Shown: positions 6,733-14,511 of the stretch, one piece after another
Layout: each line of letters begins with the position of its first letter
How positions within the stretch are numbered: the stretch's first letter is position 1
Assembly: GCA_035293845.1 (NCBI GenBank)
Contig: DATGMB010000255.1
Span: 1-22,821 of the forward strand
DNA: 22,821 bases
Source: DATGMB01 sp035293845
GTDB taxonomy: Bacteria; Acidobacteriota; Terriglobia; Bryobacterales; Bryobacteraceae
Direction: 5' to 3'
Notes under the pieces: generated by a model
Seen by the model: only the letters and a program-made list of their open reading frames with translations
Told to the model about the DNA's origin: nothing
Databases searched by the model: none
Program-made: the position numbers and the translations under genes

Positions 6733-8832
6733 TCATCCGCCGCCGCGGGGGAGCGCCGCCGCGTCCCGGCGGCGAAATCCCGACATCGCCAGCCCCGCGA
6801 GCAACGCGGCGGTCGCGGCGGTAACGCTCAGCCCCACCCACAAGATCTCCGGCCGAAATTCCATCCGCACGCGATGCGCGCCGGCCGGAACGGCGACGCC
6901 GCGAAACGCGAGATCCACACGATGAATCTCCGCCGGGCGGCCGTCCACCCAGGCCCGCCATCCCGGATATTCCGTCTCCGCCGCGACCAGCAGCGCGGGA
7001 CCCGACGCATTCACCGCGAGTTCCAGCGAATCGGGCTGGTACTCGACCGGCGATACCGCGTCCTGACCGGCGATTCCGGATGGCAGCGCGAGGTCCTCTT
7101 CCGTGACCGCAATCTTCCGCAAATCGACGCCCGCCACCGATGTCCCCCGCCGCACCTCGTGCACCAGCCAGAACCGCGGCATGGCGGTCGCATTCTCGAA
7201 CAGCTCATTGCCCGGCAGGCTCGCTACATGGCGGAATCGCGGCATTGCGCGCATCCGTTCGGCCATCTTCGCCCCGGCCACGACGTACCGCGTGCCCATC
7301 CAGTCGAGCGCCGGCGAATCCACTTTCTCGACCGGGTAATACCATCCCCAGCGCGCCCCGTCGTGCAGGAACAGGCGCATTTGAATCACGTACTCCGGGG
7401 CCAGCGGGCTGATCCCGTTGGCCGACGGCACGCCCGTGACCGGCCCCGCAATGGACCAGAACGCGTCCGTATCCGTGGTGTTGTCGATGCGCGCGGGCGG
7501 CTGCTCCGCAAGCACCCTCCGCCGCACTCCGTCCAGCAGCTCGCGGCTGCCGCCGAACGCCTCGCGCGTCACCCCCGGGTCCTGCTTCACCGAAATCACA
7601 TTCATCGGCCGTCCCGATCCCACCAGGAAGAGATCGGCCGCGACGACCGCCGCGATGCCCCACTTGACCGCCTCGCGGACACGCAGCGACTCCAGGCCGA
7701 GCGCCGCCAGACCGCCGATCGCCAGCGTCAGGATGCCGTAGGTGTATTCGGGATGAATGCCGATCCGCACCTTCTCGGGCAGCAGCGGATAGAACCAGCG
7801 CCACAGCGGCGTGTGCTCGCCCAGCATCCAGAAGATGCCGAACGCCGCCATCAGCGCCAGGATCGCCACCGCCCGGCTGCGCCGCAGCCGCAGCACCGCG
7901 TACAGCGCCAGCGCCAGACCCGCGAGGCTGCAATACAGATAGAGGAACGTCAGGTCGCCCGGCCCGTGAAAGCGCGCGGTGTCGAACTGGTGATAGTAAT
8001 CCGGCAGTACGAGCGAGACGAGGCTCTGCGGCGCCAGCCCGCCGCCCATCCCAAGCCAGTCCGCGCGATACTTCGCGACGCTGTGATCGGTCAACTGCGT
8101 CGTCGGGAAAAACTGCGCCGCGGCGAGCAGAATCCCGAGGACACAAGCCGCCAAGACCGGCAGCAGGAGGCCCGCTTTCGCCTCGCGCAGCGCAATCAGC
8201 AGCGCCGCCAGCACGACGGCCGAAACGAACACAGCCAGCGTCGCCGCCGGGAATCCGCCCACCACCGAAAGCCCCAGAGCGGCAGCCAGGACCGCCAGCC
8301 ATCTGCGTCCTCCGCCCTCGGCGAGCCGCAGCACCGCGAGCCACGCGAGCGGCATCCACACCACGGCCATTTCGGCGCCGATGTGCTCGGCGCGCGAGGC
8401 GAAGAAGCCTCCGGTCTCGAAGATCACCGCGCCCGCCGCGGCCGGCGCGAGTCCCGCGCCCAGCCGCCGGAACAGGTGCAGCGCGCAGATGCCGGCGATC
8501 CAGATCTGCAGCGCCACCGCCCATTCGAGCAGCATCGGCAGAGCGTCGAGTGACGTATGCGCCGCAATCCACGCGCTCGCCAGCACCAGCGGCTGAAAAT
8601 AGCAGCCCTCGATGTTGGCGAACACCGGGAAACCGCAGTACACGTACGGATTCCACAGCGCGAAATGCCCCTGCCGCAGCCGTTCGGCGAGAAATGTGAT
8701 GGGCGGCAATTGCACGCCGCGAAAATCCCAGGGAAACAGGTATTGCGCGCTGAACAGCGGCTGATGGAAGAAGAGGACCACATTCGCCAGCAGGGCGAAA
8801 TAGATCCAGACGGGCACGCGCTTTGGGTCCAC
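6733..8832 (-). CDS. YfhO-like multipass membrane protein
   Basis: About 699 residues. I prefer the GTG at 8832, which leads VDPKRVPVWIYFALLANVVLFF into the first membrane helix; an earlier in-frame GTG at 8877 would overlap the DUF190 gene. The N-terminal two thirds hold about 10-13 hydrophobic segments separated by short loops. FPWDFRG and the WNPYVYCGFPVFAN region, in the first extracytoplasmic loop, are typical of the bacterial YfhO family, which is related to GT-C glycosyltransferases. The C-terminal third is a soluble extracytoplasmic part with a WRAWVDGRPAEI motif and a final helix. Some YfhO proteins modify lipoteichoic acid or other glycans; the donor and acceptor here are unknown. 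It lies 29 nt downstream of the DUF190 gene and is probably co-transcribed with it. Confidence 0.75.
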   Translation of the reverse strand: MDPKRVPVWIYFALLANVVLFFHQPLFSAQYLFPWDFRGVQLPPITFLAERLRQGHFALWNPYVYCGFPVFANIEGCYFQPLVLASAWIAAHTSLDALPMLLEWAVALQIWIAGICALHLFRRLGAGLAPAAAGAVIFETGGFFASRAEHIGAEMAVVWMPLAWLAVLRLAEGGGRRWLAVLAAALGLSVVGGFPAATLAVFVSAVVLAALLIALREAKAGLLLPVLAACVLGILLAAAQFFPTTQLTDHSVAKYRADWLGMGGGLAPQSLVSLVLPDYYHQFDTARFHGPGDLTFLYLYCSLAGLALALYAVLRLRRSRAVAILALMAAFGIFWMLGEHTPLWRWFYPLLPEKVRIGIHPEYTYGILTLAIGGLAALGLESLRVREAVKWGIAAVVAADLFLVGSGRPMNVISVKQDPGVTREAFGGSRELLDGVRRRVLAEQPPARIDNTTDTDAFWSIAGPVTGVPSANGISPLAPEYVIQMRLFLHDGARWGWYYPVEKVDSPALDWMGTRYVVAGAKMAERMRAMPRFRHVASLPGNELFENATAMPRFWLVHEVRRGTSVAGVDLRKIAVTEEDLALPSGIAGQDAVSPVEYQPDSLELAVNASGPALLVAAETEYPGWRAWVDGRPAEIHRVDLAFRGVAVPAGAHRVRMEFRPEILWVGLSVTAATAALLAGLAMSGFRRRDAAALPRGGG

Positions 8833-8861
8833 GGTCAAACCACAGTGTAACCGCGGTCCGC

Positions 8862-9209
8862 CTATTCCTGGCCCCACGTCCCCGGCGCCTGCTCCAACCG
8901 GATGGCTTCCACTTGGGAGACCGCCATCAGCCCGTGCTCCAGCATGCCTTCGATTTCCGCCGCCGCGCGCGCCACGTTCTCCGCCGAATCGACGATCGCC
9001 GCGACCATCGGCGGATCGTGCCGCAGCATGCCGCTCCGCCGCAGGCCGGCCGTTTCGCCGAATCCTTCCAGGCCGCGGAATACCGTAATGCCCGCGATCC
9101 CCAGCTCGCGGCAGCGGTCCACCAGCGCCTCGTAGAGCGGCCGCCCGCGGTAGCGGTCGGACTCGGCGAAATGCACGCGGAGCAGCCTGGCCGGCTTAGC
9201 GGATCGCAT
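8862..9209 (-). CDS. Single-domain DUF190 protein (PII-like fold)
   Basis: A 115-residue protein matching the DUF190/UPF0166 pattern: LLRVHFAESDRYRGRPLYEALVDRC, ITVFRGLEGFGE and the closing MLEHGLMAVSQVEAIRL. DUF190 proteins adopt a PII-like trimeric ferredoxin fold and in many genomes sit beside the fluoride channel gene crcB. The ATG lies inside the upstream two-domain DUF190 gene (14-bp overlap), indicating translational coupling. It lacks the histidine-bearing central loop (GAKGHTHKSG) of its neighbour and has GFGETAGLRRSG instead, so ligand binding may differ. Family assignment is strong; function is unassigned. Confidence 0.85.
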   Translation of the reverse strand: MRSAKPARLLRVHFAESDRYRGRPLYEALVDRCRELGIAGITVFRGLEGFGETAGLRRSGMLRHDPPMVAAIVDSAENVARAAAEIEGMLEHGLMAVSQVEAIRLEQAPGTWGQE

Positions 9210-9936
9210 CGCCGCTCCCAGGATGCGCCTCCGCCGGGCCCTCCGCGGCTCCGTGCGTCACACGGATCGCCTCGACGTCGGAGAGCACGATCAGCCCGTC
9301 CTGCATCATGCCTTCGATTTCCGCGATCGCCCGCTCGATCCGCTCGGCCGTATCGACCACCGAGATCATGACAGGAAGATCGTGCGAAAACGGCAGCCGG
9401 CCGCTCTTATGCGTGTGTCCCTTCGCCCCGTAGCCGAGCACGCCGCGGTACACGGTCGTTCCAGCGACGTCCACCATCCGCAGCCGCTGCACGATGGCCT
9501 CGTACAGCGGCATGCCTTGCCAGCGGTCCGATTCCCCCAGATACACACGCATCATGCGCGCTGCGCCGCGATGCACTACCGGCGGCGCTTGCGGCTCCGG
9601 GCGCTCGTAATTCGCCGCCTTAACGACGGTAGTCTCCTGCACCTCGATGATACCGTCGGTCACCATCGCTTCGAGCGCCGGCAGAATCTCGCCAACCTTC
9701 CCGGCCTCCTCGATGAACTCGATGCGCACGGGCAGATGCTCCGCGCGCGCCTCCATACCCGTGGAATGCAGCGCGCGGTGCGATCCGAATCCCGCCATGG
9801 CGCGCGTCGCGGTGGCGCCGGCCACACCTTTGTGCAGCAGGAACGTCATTACCGCATCGCACAGCGTGCCGAGATGCCGGGGCGTGTCCTCATTCAGAAA
9901 AATGGTGACCTTGCTCGCCCTTCCCTTCTGCAGCAT
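9196..9936 (-). CDS. Tandem two-domain DUF190 protein
   Basis: A 246-residue protein with two DUF190 domains. Domain 1 (about 8-108) reads KVTIFLNEDTPRHLGTLCDAV, then ATATRAMAGFGSH and a closing VTDGIIEVQETTVVKA. Domain 2 (about 127-232) reads MRVYLGESDRWQGMPLYEAI, TTVYRGVLGYGAKG and a closing MQDGLIVLSDVEAIRV. Domain 2 resembles the separate downstream DUF190 protein more than domain 1 does, which points to a duplication followed by gene splitting or fusion. A short linker rich in Glu and Pro (ANYERPEPQAPPV) joins the domains. A TATGAT -10-like hexamer and a GGAGG sequence lie upstream. No crcB is adjacent. Confidence 0.85.
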   Translation of the reverse strand: MLQKGRASKVTIFLNEDTPRHLGTLCDAVMTFLLHKGVAGATATRAMAGFGSHRALHSTGMEARAEHLPVRIEFIEEAGKVGEILPALEAMVTDGIIEVQETTVVKAANYERPEPQAPPVVHRGAARMMRVYLGESDRWQGMPLYEAIVQRLRMVDVAGTTVYRGVLGYGAKGHTHKSGRLPFSHDLPVMISVVDTAERIERAIAEIEGMMQDGLIVLSDVEAIRVTHGAAEGPAEAHPGSGDAIR

Positions 9937-9957
9937 CCGGGGCCGCCTCCGGCCCTC

Positions 9958-9963
9958 ATCATA
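9958..9963 (-). promoter_or_regulatory. -10-like TATGAT upstream of the DUF190 operon
   Basis: TATGAT on the minus strand (five of six to consensus) ends 21 nt before the ATG at 9936. The leader that would result keeps a GGAGG sequence about 10 nt before the start. No convincing -35 is seen. Confidence 0.3.
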
Positions 9964-9975
9964 GCGCTCCGGCAG

Positions 9976-10419
9976 CTAACCGGCGCGCCTCGCTAATTCC
10001 ACGCTCCGCAGCTCGAGCAGCGCCTCCTGCACCGCAAGCCGCTGCCGCTCGATGATGGGCCGCACGGGCACCGGAAGGTCCTTCGAGAGCGCCCGCTCGT
10101 AGTGCCGCAGCGTGTTTTCTTCGCCCTGCTCGCATTCCACCAGGAACGAAGTATCGTCCTTGGGACGGATGCTCTCCTCGAGCTCCCGCCATCCGCGGTG
10201 CTGAATCCCGCTCTGGTGGCCCGAGACGGCCGGCTCCGCTCCCATCTTGCGCAGATAGCCGGCGATCTCCTCCGCGAAATGCGACCGCTGCCGCGCAATT
10301 CCAATAAACCGGCTGCGCAAATTTTCGCTGTGCGCCCCCTTTGCCGCCTTGCCGAATCCCTCTTCGCTATCGCGGCACGTGGCAATCAGATCATTCAATG
10401 TGTCCTGCACCTCGCCCAT
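9976..10419 (-). CDS. PA2169-family four-helix-bundle protein (DUF2383)
   Basis: A 147-residue, largely helical soluble protein beginning MGEVQDTLNDLIATCRDSEEGFGKAAKGAH. This is the DUF2383/PA2169 pattern, a ferritin-like four-helix bundle. Heptad-like helices with conserved Cys, Asp and Glu (ATCRDSEEGF; VECEQGEENTLRHYERAL) recall metal-binding bundles, but the metal ligands of this family are not established. It is often annotated as stress-associated, a weak label that I do not press. It is divergent from the MarR-GNAT gene across a 142-bp spacer, and 39 bp upstream of the DUF190 genes on the same strand. Confidence 0.75.
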   Translation of the reverse strand: MGEVQDTLNDLIATCRDSEEGFGKAAKGAHSENLRSRFIGIARQRSHFAEEIAGYLRKMGAEPAVSGHQSGIQHRGWRELEESIRPKDDTSFLVECEQGEENTLRHYERALSKDLPVPVRPIIERQRLAVQEALLELRSVELARRAG

Positions 10420-10523
10420 ACCGAGCGGGGTGCACGCGCGCGCCCATTGTCAGCCGCTTTACCGGACGGTTGGCCCGCCGAGCGGCACGCGCCGGCCCAC
10501 TGTCCGTTGGCGCACGGCGAAAG

Positions 10524-10542
10524 TAGTTGACTCCGTCAACTA
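10524..10542 (+). promoter_or_regulatory. Perfect palindromic operator of the MarR-GNAT gene
   Basis: TAGTTGAC-TCC-GTCAACTA has perfect 8-bp arms around a 3-bp centre. This is the size and symmetry expected for a MarR-family dimer site. It covers the -35 element of the promoter that reads into the MarR-GNAT gene, so binding should block RNA polymerase and give negative autoregulation. Confidence 0.7.
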
Positions 10543-10555
10543 ATCGGCTGATAAT
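10527..10555 (+). promoter_or_regulatory. Sigma70-type promoter of the MarR-GNAT gene
   Basis: TTGACT (10527-10532) and GATAAT (10550-10555) are spaced exactly 17 bp, each one mismatch from consensus. The expected transcript start, about 7 nt after the -10, falls on or next to the GTG start at 10562, which would make the mRNA leaderless. The -35 lies within the left half of the palindromic operator. Confidence 0.65.
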
Positions 10556-10561
10556 CGCCTC

Positions 10562-11479
10562 GTGCCCGATCCTCACGTCGCCGCCGTGCGCGCCTTCAAC
10601 CGCTTCTACACCCGCCGGATCGGCGCGCTCGGCGAGGGCCACCTCGCGAGCCCCTTTTCCCTCACCGAAGCCCGCGTCCTCTACGAGCTCGCTCACCGCG
10701 AAAACTCGACAGCCGGCGAGATCGCGCGCGATCTCGATCTCGACGCCGGTTATCTCAGCCGTATCCTGCGCCGCTTCGAGGAGCGGCGCCTGCTCTCGCG
10801 CCGCCGGGGGCGCGACGACGGCCGCCGCAGCGAGCTCCGGCTGACGCGCGCCGGCCGGCAGGCATTTCTGCCGCTCGACCGCGGCGCGGACCGGCAGACT
10901 GCTACGATGCTCGAACCGCTCTCTGGGCCTGCCCGCGCCCGGGTGGTCGAATCGATGCAACAGATCGAGCGCCTCCTCGCCAGCGCCGCCGCCCCACCCG
11001 CCATTTCGCTGCGCTCGCCCCGCCCCGGCGATATGGGATGGGTCATCCATCGGCATGGCGTTCTTTACTTCGAGGAATACGGCTGGGGCCAGCGCTTCGA
11101 AGCTCTGGTCGCGGGGGTGGTGGCGCAATTCGCCGCGAGCTTCGACCCGGCCCGCGAACGCTGCTGGATCGCCGAAGCGGACGGCATTCCCGCCGGCTGC
11201 ATCTTTTGTGTCCGCCACTCGGACGAAGTCGCCAAGCTCCGCCTGCTGCTGGTGGAACCGGCGGCCCGCGGGCTCGGCGTCGGCCGCCGACTGGTCGAGG
11301 AGTGCATCGCGTTTGCGCGCCAATGCGGCTACCGCACCCTCAGCCTGTGGACACAGGACATCCTGCTCCCGGCCCGCCACATCTACCGGACCGCCGGCTT
11401 CCGCCTCGTGCGCGAGGAGCGCCACGCGATGTTCGGCCCGGAAATGACCGGCGAATACTGGGAGTTGCCGCTCACATAA
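10562..11479 (+). CDS. Bifunctional MarR-family regulator / GNAT acetyltransferase
   Basis: A 305-residue fusion starting at GTG. Residues about 1-150 form a MarR winged helix: FNRFYTRRIGAL, a recognition region EIARDLDLDAGYLSRILRRFEERRLL, and a wing RRRGRDDGRRSELRLT. Residues about 160-305 form a GNAT domain with the acetyl-CoA pyrophosphate-loop motif ARGLGVGRRL and the C-terminal HIYRTAGFRLVREE. Such fusions usually repress their own gene; the acetyl acceptor and inducer are not known. There is no ribosome-binding site before the GTG, but a strong promoter sits so close that a leaderless transcript is likely. Both flanking genes look unrelated in function. Confidence 0.88.
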   Translation: MPDPHVAAVRAFNRFYTRRIGALGEGHLASPFSLTEARVLYELAHRENSTAGEIARDLDLDAGYLSRILRRFEERRLLSRRRGRDDGRRSELRLTRAGRQAFLPLDRGADRQTATMLEPLSGPARARVVESMQQIERLLASAAAPPAISLRSPRPGDMGWVIHRHGVLYFEEYGWGQRFEALVAGVVAQFAASFDPARERCWIAEADGIPAGCIFCVRHSDEVAKLRLLLVEPAARGLGVGRRLVEECIAFARQCGYRTLSLWTQDILLPARHIYRTAGFRLVREERHAMFGPEMTGEYWELPLT

Positions 11480-11480
11480 G

Positions 11481-11502
11481 CCGCGGCGGGCAGCCCGCGC
11501 GG
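11481..11502 (+). terminator. GC hairpin after the MarR-GNAT gene
   Basis: GCGGG (11486-11490) and CCCGC (11494-11498) pair around CAG, inside a wider GC-symmetric segment starting 1 nt after the stop codon. No T-tract follows, so this is only a candidate terminator or 3'-end stem. Confidence 0.25.
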
Positions 11503-11552
11503 AGCACGGCCGGCCCGCGCGATCGGTTGCTCCGCACGCGCATGAAGCGCGC

Positions 11553-11587
11553 TAAAATCGACTTTCCAATTTCCCAAGCCAAAGGAG
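11553..11587 (+). promoter_or_regulatory. -10-like element and Shine-Dalgarno of malate dehydrogenase
   Basis: TAAAAT (11553-11558) could serve as a -10; no good -35 is placed upstream. AAAGGAG (11581-11587) is a strong ribosome-binding site 6 nt before the TTG codon, and it decides the start of mdh. Confidence 0.5.
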
Positions 11588-11593
11588 CTTCCC

Positions 11594-12526
11594 TTGCGAA
11601 AGAAAGTGACGGTTGTGGGCGCCGGCAACGTCGGCGCCAATTGCGCGTTGCGCATTGCGGATAAGGAACTTGCCGATGTCGTCCTGGTGGACGTCGTAGA
11701 GGGGGTTCCCCAGGGTAAGGGCCTCGATATCCTCGAGTCCGGCCCGGTTCAGGGCTACGACGTTACGGTCACCGGCGCCAACGATTACGAGCCCACGGCC
11801 AACTCCGATATCGCCATCCTCACGGCCGGCTTTCCGCGCAAGCCCGGCATGAGCCGCGACGATCTCCTGCTCGCCAACTACGACGTGGTCCGCACCGCCA
11901 CCGAGCAGATCGCGAAGTATTCGCCGAATTGCATCCTGATCGTCGTCACGAACCCGCTCGACGCGATGTGCCAGGCCGCGCACTGGGTCTCCCGCTTCAG
12001 CAAGAACCGCGTGGTCGGTATGGCCGGCGTGCTCGATAGCGCCCGCTTCCGCACGTTCATCGCCGAGGAATTGCAGGTCTCGGTTGAGAACGTGACCGGC
12101 GTCGTGATGGGCGGCCACGGCGATACCATGGTCCCGTTGGTGCGGCTCTCGAGCGTCTCCGGCATCCCGCTCACCGAGCTGATGGATCAGGCGACGATCG
12201 ACCGCATCGTCGACCGCACCCGCAATGGCGGCGCGGAGATCGTCAAATACCTGAAGACCGGGAGCGCCTACTATGCGCCTTCCGCCGCCGCCGTCGAGAT
12301 GGCCGAGTCCATTCTCAAGGACAAGAAAAAGGTGCTCCCCTGCGCCGCGTACCTCGAAGGCGAATACGGCATCAACGGCCTGTTCGTCGGCGTGCCCGTG
12401 AAGCTCGGCTCCAACGGCATCGAGAAAATCTACGAAATCCAGCTCACCGACGCCGAAAAGGCGCTCCTGCAGAAGAGCGCCGCCGCGGTGCAGGAACTGG
12501 TGGACGTCCTCAAGGCCAAGCAGTAG
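11594..12526 (+). CDS. mdh: Malate dehydrogenase (NAD-dependent)
   Basis: A 310-residue enzyme of the LDH-like MDH type, interconverting malate and oxaloacetate in the TCA cycle. The NAD-binding loop is VVGAGNVGAN (Gly 9, 11, 14). The substrate arginines are in FPRKPGMSR (Arg82, Arg88) and LDSARFR (Arg151, with catalytic Asp148). The catalytic His175 is in MGGHGDTMVP. Arg at the loop position of RKPGMSR favours malate over lactate specificity. Length is normal for the family. Translation starts at TTG, chosen because of the AAAGGAG six bases upstream and because the Rossmann fold begins at once. It is monocistronic and convergent with the MerR gene. Confidence 0.96.
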   Translation: MRKKVTVVGAGNVGANCALRIADKELADVVLVDVVEGVPQGKGLDILESGPVQGYDVTVTGANDYEPTANSDIAILTAGFPRKPGMSRDDLLLANYDVVRTATEQIAKYSPNCILIVVTNPLDAMCQAAHWVSRFSKNRVVGMAGVLDSARFRTFIAEELQVSVENVTGVVMGGHGDTMVPLVRLSSVSGIPLTELMDQATIDRIVDRTRNGGAEIVKYLKTGSAYYAPSAAAVEMAESILKDKKKVLPCAAYLEGEYGINGLFVGVPVKLGSNGIEKIYEIQLTDAEKALLQKSAAAVQELVDVLKAKQ

Positions 12527-12527
12527 A

Positions 12528-12554
12528 GCCGCCCTCGCCGGAAAGCGGGGCGGC
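12528..12554. terminator. Hairpin between convergent mdh and MerR genes
   Basis: GCCGCCC (12528-12534) pairs with GGGCGGC (12548-12554), and CGC/GCG continues the stem after one bulged T, leaving a 6-nt CGGAAA loop. It starts 1 nt after the mdh stop and lies 8 nt from the MerR stop, so it could serve both. No T-tract is present on either strand. Confidence 0.4.
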
Positions 12555-12562
12555 CCTTGCTG

Positions 12563-13093
12563 CTACGGCCGCCCCGCCGACCACTCCCGGATCCGTTTCA
12601 CCTCCGCCTCCGGAATGTGCAGGAACTCCAGGAATTCCTGATGTTCCGCCGGCGCCGCCTTCTCGAATTCGCGATGCCAGCGGTGCATTTGCTCCTCGCT
12701 GAAGCCCGCCGCTCGCATGATCTCCACCCACTTCGTCTTCGTTACCATTCGATTCCTCCTCAGTCGTTTCGTTTGGCCCAGCAGCCGCGCGATCGCCCGC
12801 TGATGCTCGCGGAGCATCTCGATCTCTTTGCCGATTTCGAGCAGCCGCCGCTCGAGCACCCCCGCGGCATCGCCGCGCGGCCCTTCCAGAAGGGACCGGA
12901 TGTCGCCGAGCTTCAGTCCCGCATCGCGGTAGGCGCAGACCTGGCGCAAACGGGCCAGGTCCCCATCCTGATACAGCCGGTAATTGCCGGCGCTCCGGCG
13001 CGCGGGCCGCACAAGCCCCAGCGATTCGTAGTACAACACGGTGCTGCGGCTCAATCCGCAGGCCCGCGCGAGCTTCGTGATGGTCAGCGGCAT
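12563..13093 (-). CDS. MerR-family transcriptional regulator
   Basis: A 176-residue protein. The N-terminal winged helix is clear: ITKLARACGLSRSTVLYYESLGL, then RRSAGNYRLYQDGDLARL. A helical dimerisation segment follows (LERRLLEIGKEIEMLREHQRAI, given here in part). The C-terminal 60 residues (from TKWVEIMRAAGFSEEQM to EVKRIREWS) form a small helical domain with conserved Trp, Met and His, found in a group of MerR regulators and possibly the effector site. No metal-binding cysteine cluster is seen, since the only Cys residues are in the DNA-binding part, so it is unlikely to be a MerR, CueR or SoxR sensor. AAAGGAGG precedes the ATG. It is divergent from the amidohydrolase-homologue gene across 88 bp, which makes that gene a possible target. 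Confidence 0.88.
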   Translation of the reverse strand: MPLTITKLARACGLSRSTVLYYESLGLVRPARRSAGNYRLYQDGDLARLRQVCAYRDAGLKLGDIRSLLEGPRGDAAGVLERRLLEIGKEIEMLREHQRAIARLLGQTKRLRRNRMVTKTKWVEIMRAAGFSEEQMHRWHREFEKAAPAEHQEFLEFLHIPEAEVKRIREWSAGRP

Positions 13094-13143
13094 CGTCCTC
13101 CTTTCATCCTCAACCCGCCGGCCTTAGACAGGTCAAGCAGATC

Positions 13144-13172
13144 TTGCCACTCCCGCCTGCTGTTACCATAGT
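13144..13172 (+). promoter_or_regulatory. Putative promoter of the amidohydrolase-homologue gene
   Basis: TTGCCA (13144-13149, five of six) and CATAGT (13167-13172, four of six) are spaced 17 bp. The predicted start is near 13179, only about 3 nt before the GTG codon. It lies in the short spacer divergent from the MerR gene, so control by that regulator is possible. Confidence 0.4.
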
Positions 13173-13181
13173 TTCATTGCC

Positions 13182-14483
13182 GTGCGCAGTTGTTTGATCT
13201 TCGTCCCGCTCGCCGCCGCCCTGGCGCAGAGTCCGCCCCCGCCGTCCGAGGGCATCATGCTGCGCGGTGGCACGATCCACACGCTCGCGGGACGCGTCAT
13301 CGAGGGCGGCTCAGTCCTCATCCGCGACGGCAAAATCGTCGCCGTCGGCAAGAACTTCACCCCGCCGGACAACTACCGCATCATCGATATCCCCGGCCAG
13401 CAGGTCTGGCCCGGCATGATCGACGCCGCCTCGATGCTCGGCCTCGATAGCACTGCGGATAACCAGGCCTCCGACGCGGCCGAGCCGGGCCTGCTCAACC
13501 CCCAACTCCGCGCCGCCGACGCCGTGAATCCATCGAGCGACCACATTGCATTCTCGCGCGCCAACGGCGTCACCAGCGTGATCGAGATGGCCGAGGGCGA
13601 TCTTCTCGCCGGCCAGATGTCGCTGATTCACCTGGATGCCGCGACCGCCGGACCCACGACCGTCGCGCCGCTCGTCGCCATCCACCTCCGCTTCCCCGCG
13701 TTGACGATCCACCCGATCCCGCCGCACGAGGACGACGACGCCGACGATGATCCCGCGCCGCCTCCGCCCGTCCCCTACGAACAGGCCAAGGCCGAGTACG
13801 ACCGCAACATGCTGGCGCTGAACTCGTTCTTCGACGAAGCCCGCGCCTACTGGCGCGCCAAACGAGCCCACGCGCCGGGCGTCAAAGCCGACCTGCGCCT
13901 GGAGGCCATGCTGCCGGTTTTCGACGGCACGACGCCGCTGTTCGTCACCGCGGTTCGCGAGCGAGAGATCCGCGAGGCCGTCGCCTTCGCCGAAAAGCAG
14001 AAGGTCCGCATCATCCTCGCCGACGCCTACGAATCCTATAAGTGCATTCCGCTGCTCAAGGAGCACAAGATCCCGGTGGTCCTCGGCCCCACCTTCACGC
14101 TGCCGCTCAACCCCGACGATCCCTACGACCGCTCCTTCACCACCGCGGGCGAGCTCTACCGCGCGGGCATCCCCTTCGCCATCGCGACCTTCAGCGCGCG
14201 CCGGACCCATAATCTGCCCTATCAGGCCGCCGCCGCCGTCCCGTTCGGCCTGCCGCAGGAGGAAGCCTACCGCGCGGTATCGCTCAGCGCGGCCGAGATC
14301 TTCGGCCTTTCGAAGACGCTGGGCTCGCTCGAAGAGGGCAAGACCGCCGACCTCATCGTCACCGACGGCGATCCCCTGGAAGCGACTACCAAGGTCAAGA
14401 TGGTGTTCATCGATGGCCGGCCCGTGAGCCTCGACACCCGCCCGAAACAGCTATTCGAGAAATACTCCGCCCGCCCGCGGTAA
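13182..14483 (+). CDS. Secreted amidohydrolase homologue lacking the HxH metal motif
   Basis: A 433-residue protein starting at GTG with a short signal peptide (CLIFVPLAAALAQ). It has the amidohydrolase N-terminal beta-sandwich (LRGGTIHTLAG, GGSVLIRDGKIVAVG) and the closing segment (SLEEGKTADLIVTDGDPL). At the strand-1 position where active members read PGxIDxHxH, this protein has PGMIDAASM (77-85), so both metal histidines are gone. The GTDxG-type catalytic Asp is also not evident. A very acidic, Pro-rich insert (HEDDDADDDPAPPPP) sits near residues 182-196. It is probably a non-catalytic or mechanistically altered member; this is inference. It is followed after 28 bp by the envelope-protein gene, so the two are likely co-transcribed. 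Confidence 0.8.
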   Translation: MRSCLIFVPLAAALAQSPPPPSEGIMLRGGTIHTLAGRVIEGGSVLIRDGKIVAVGKNFTPPDNYRIIDIPGQQVWPGMIDAASMLGLDSTADNQASDAAEPGLLNPQLRAADAVNPSSDHIAFSRANGVTSVIEMAEGDLLAGQMSLIHLDAATAGPTTVAPLVAIHLRFPALTIHPIPPHEDDDADDDPAPPPPVPYEQAKAEYDRNMLALNSFFDEARAYWRAKRAHAPGVKADLRLEAMLPVFDGTTPLFVTAVREREIREAVAFAEKQKVRIILADAYESYKCIPLLKEHKIPVVLGPTFTLPLNPDDPYDRSFTTAGELYRAGIPFAIATFSARRTHNLPYQAAAAVPFGLPQEEAYRAVSLSAAEIFGLSKTLGSLEEGKTADLIVTDGDPLEATTKVKMVFIDGRPVSLDTRPKQLFEKYSARPR

Positions 14484-14511
14484 TCGCCGATCCTGGTAAC
14501 ATGGAGCCAGA

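Noticed and set aside
5172..6824. 550-residue + strand open frame
   Set aside because: Antisense to the M20 hydrolase, whose catalytic motifs are clear on the other strand.
6346..8553. 735-residue + strand open frame
   Set aside because: It is antisense to the M20 and YfhO-like genes. Its composition is dominated by Arg, His, Pro and Gln, as expected for a shadow frame in GC-rich DNA, and it shows no domain.
10391..11425. 344-residue minus-strand open frame
   Set aside because: Antisense to MarR-GNAT; it would also run through the palindromic operator and promoter.
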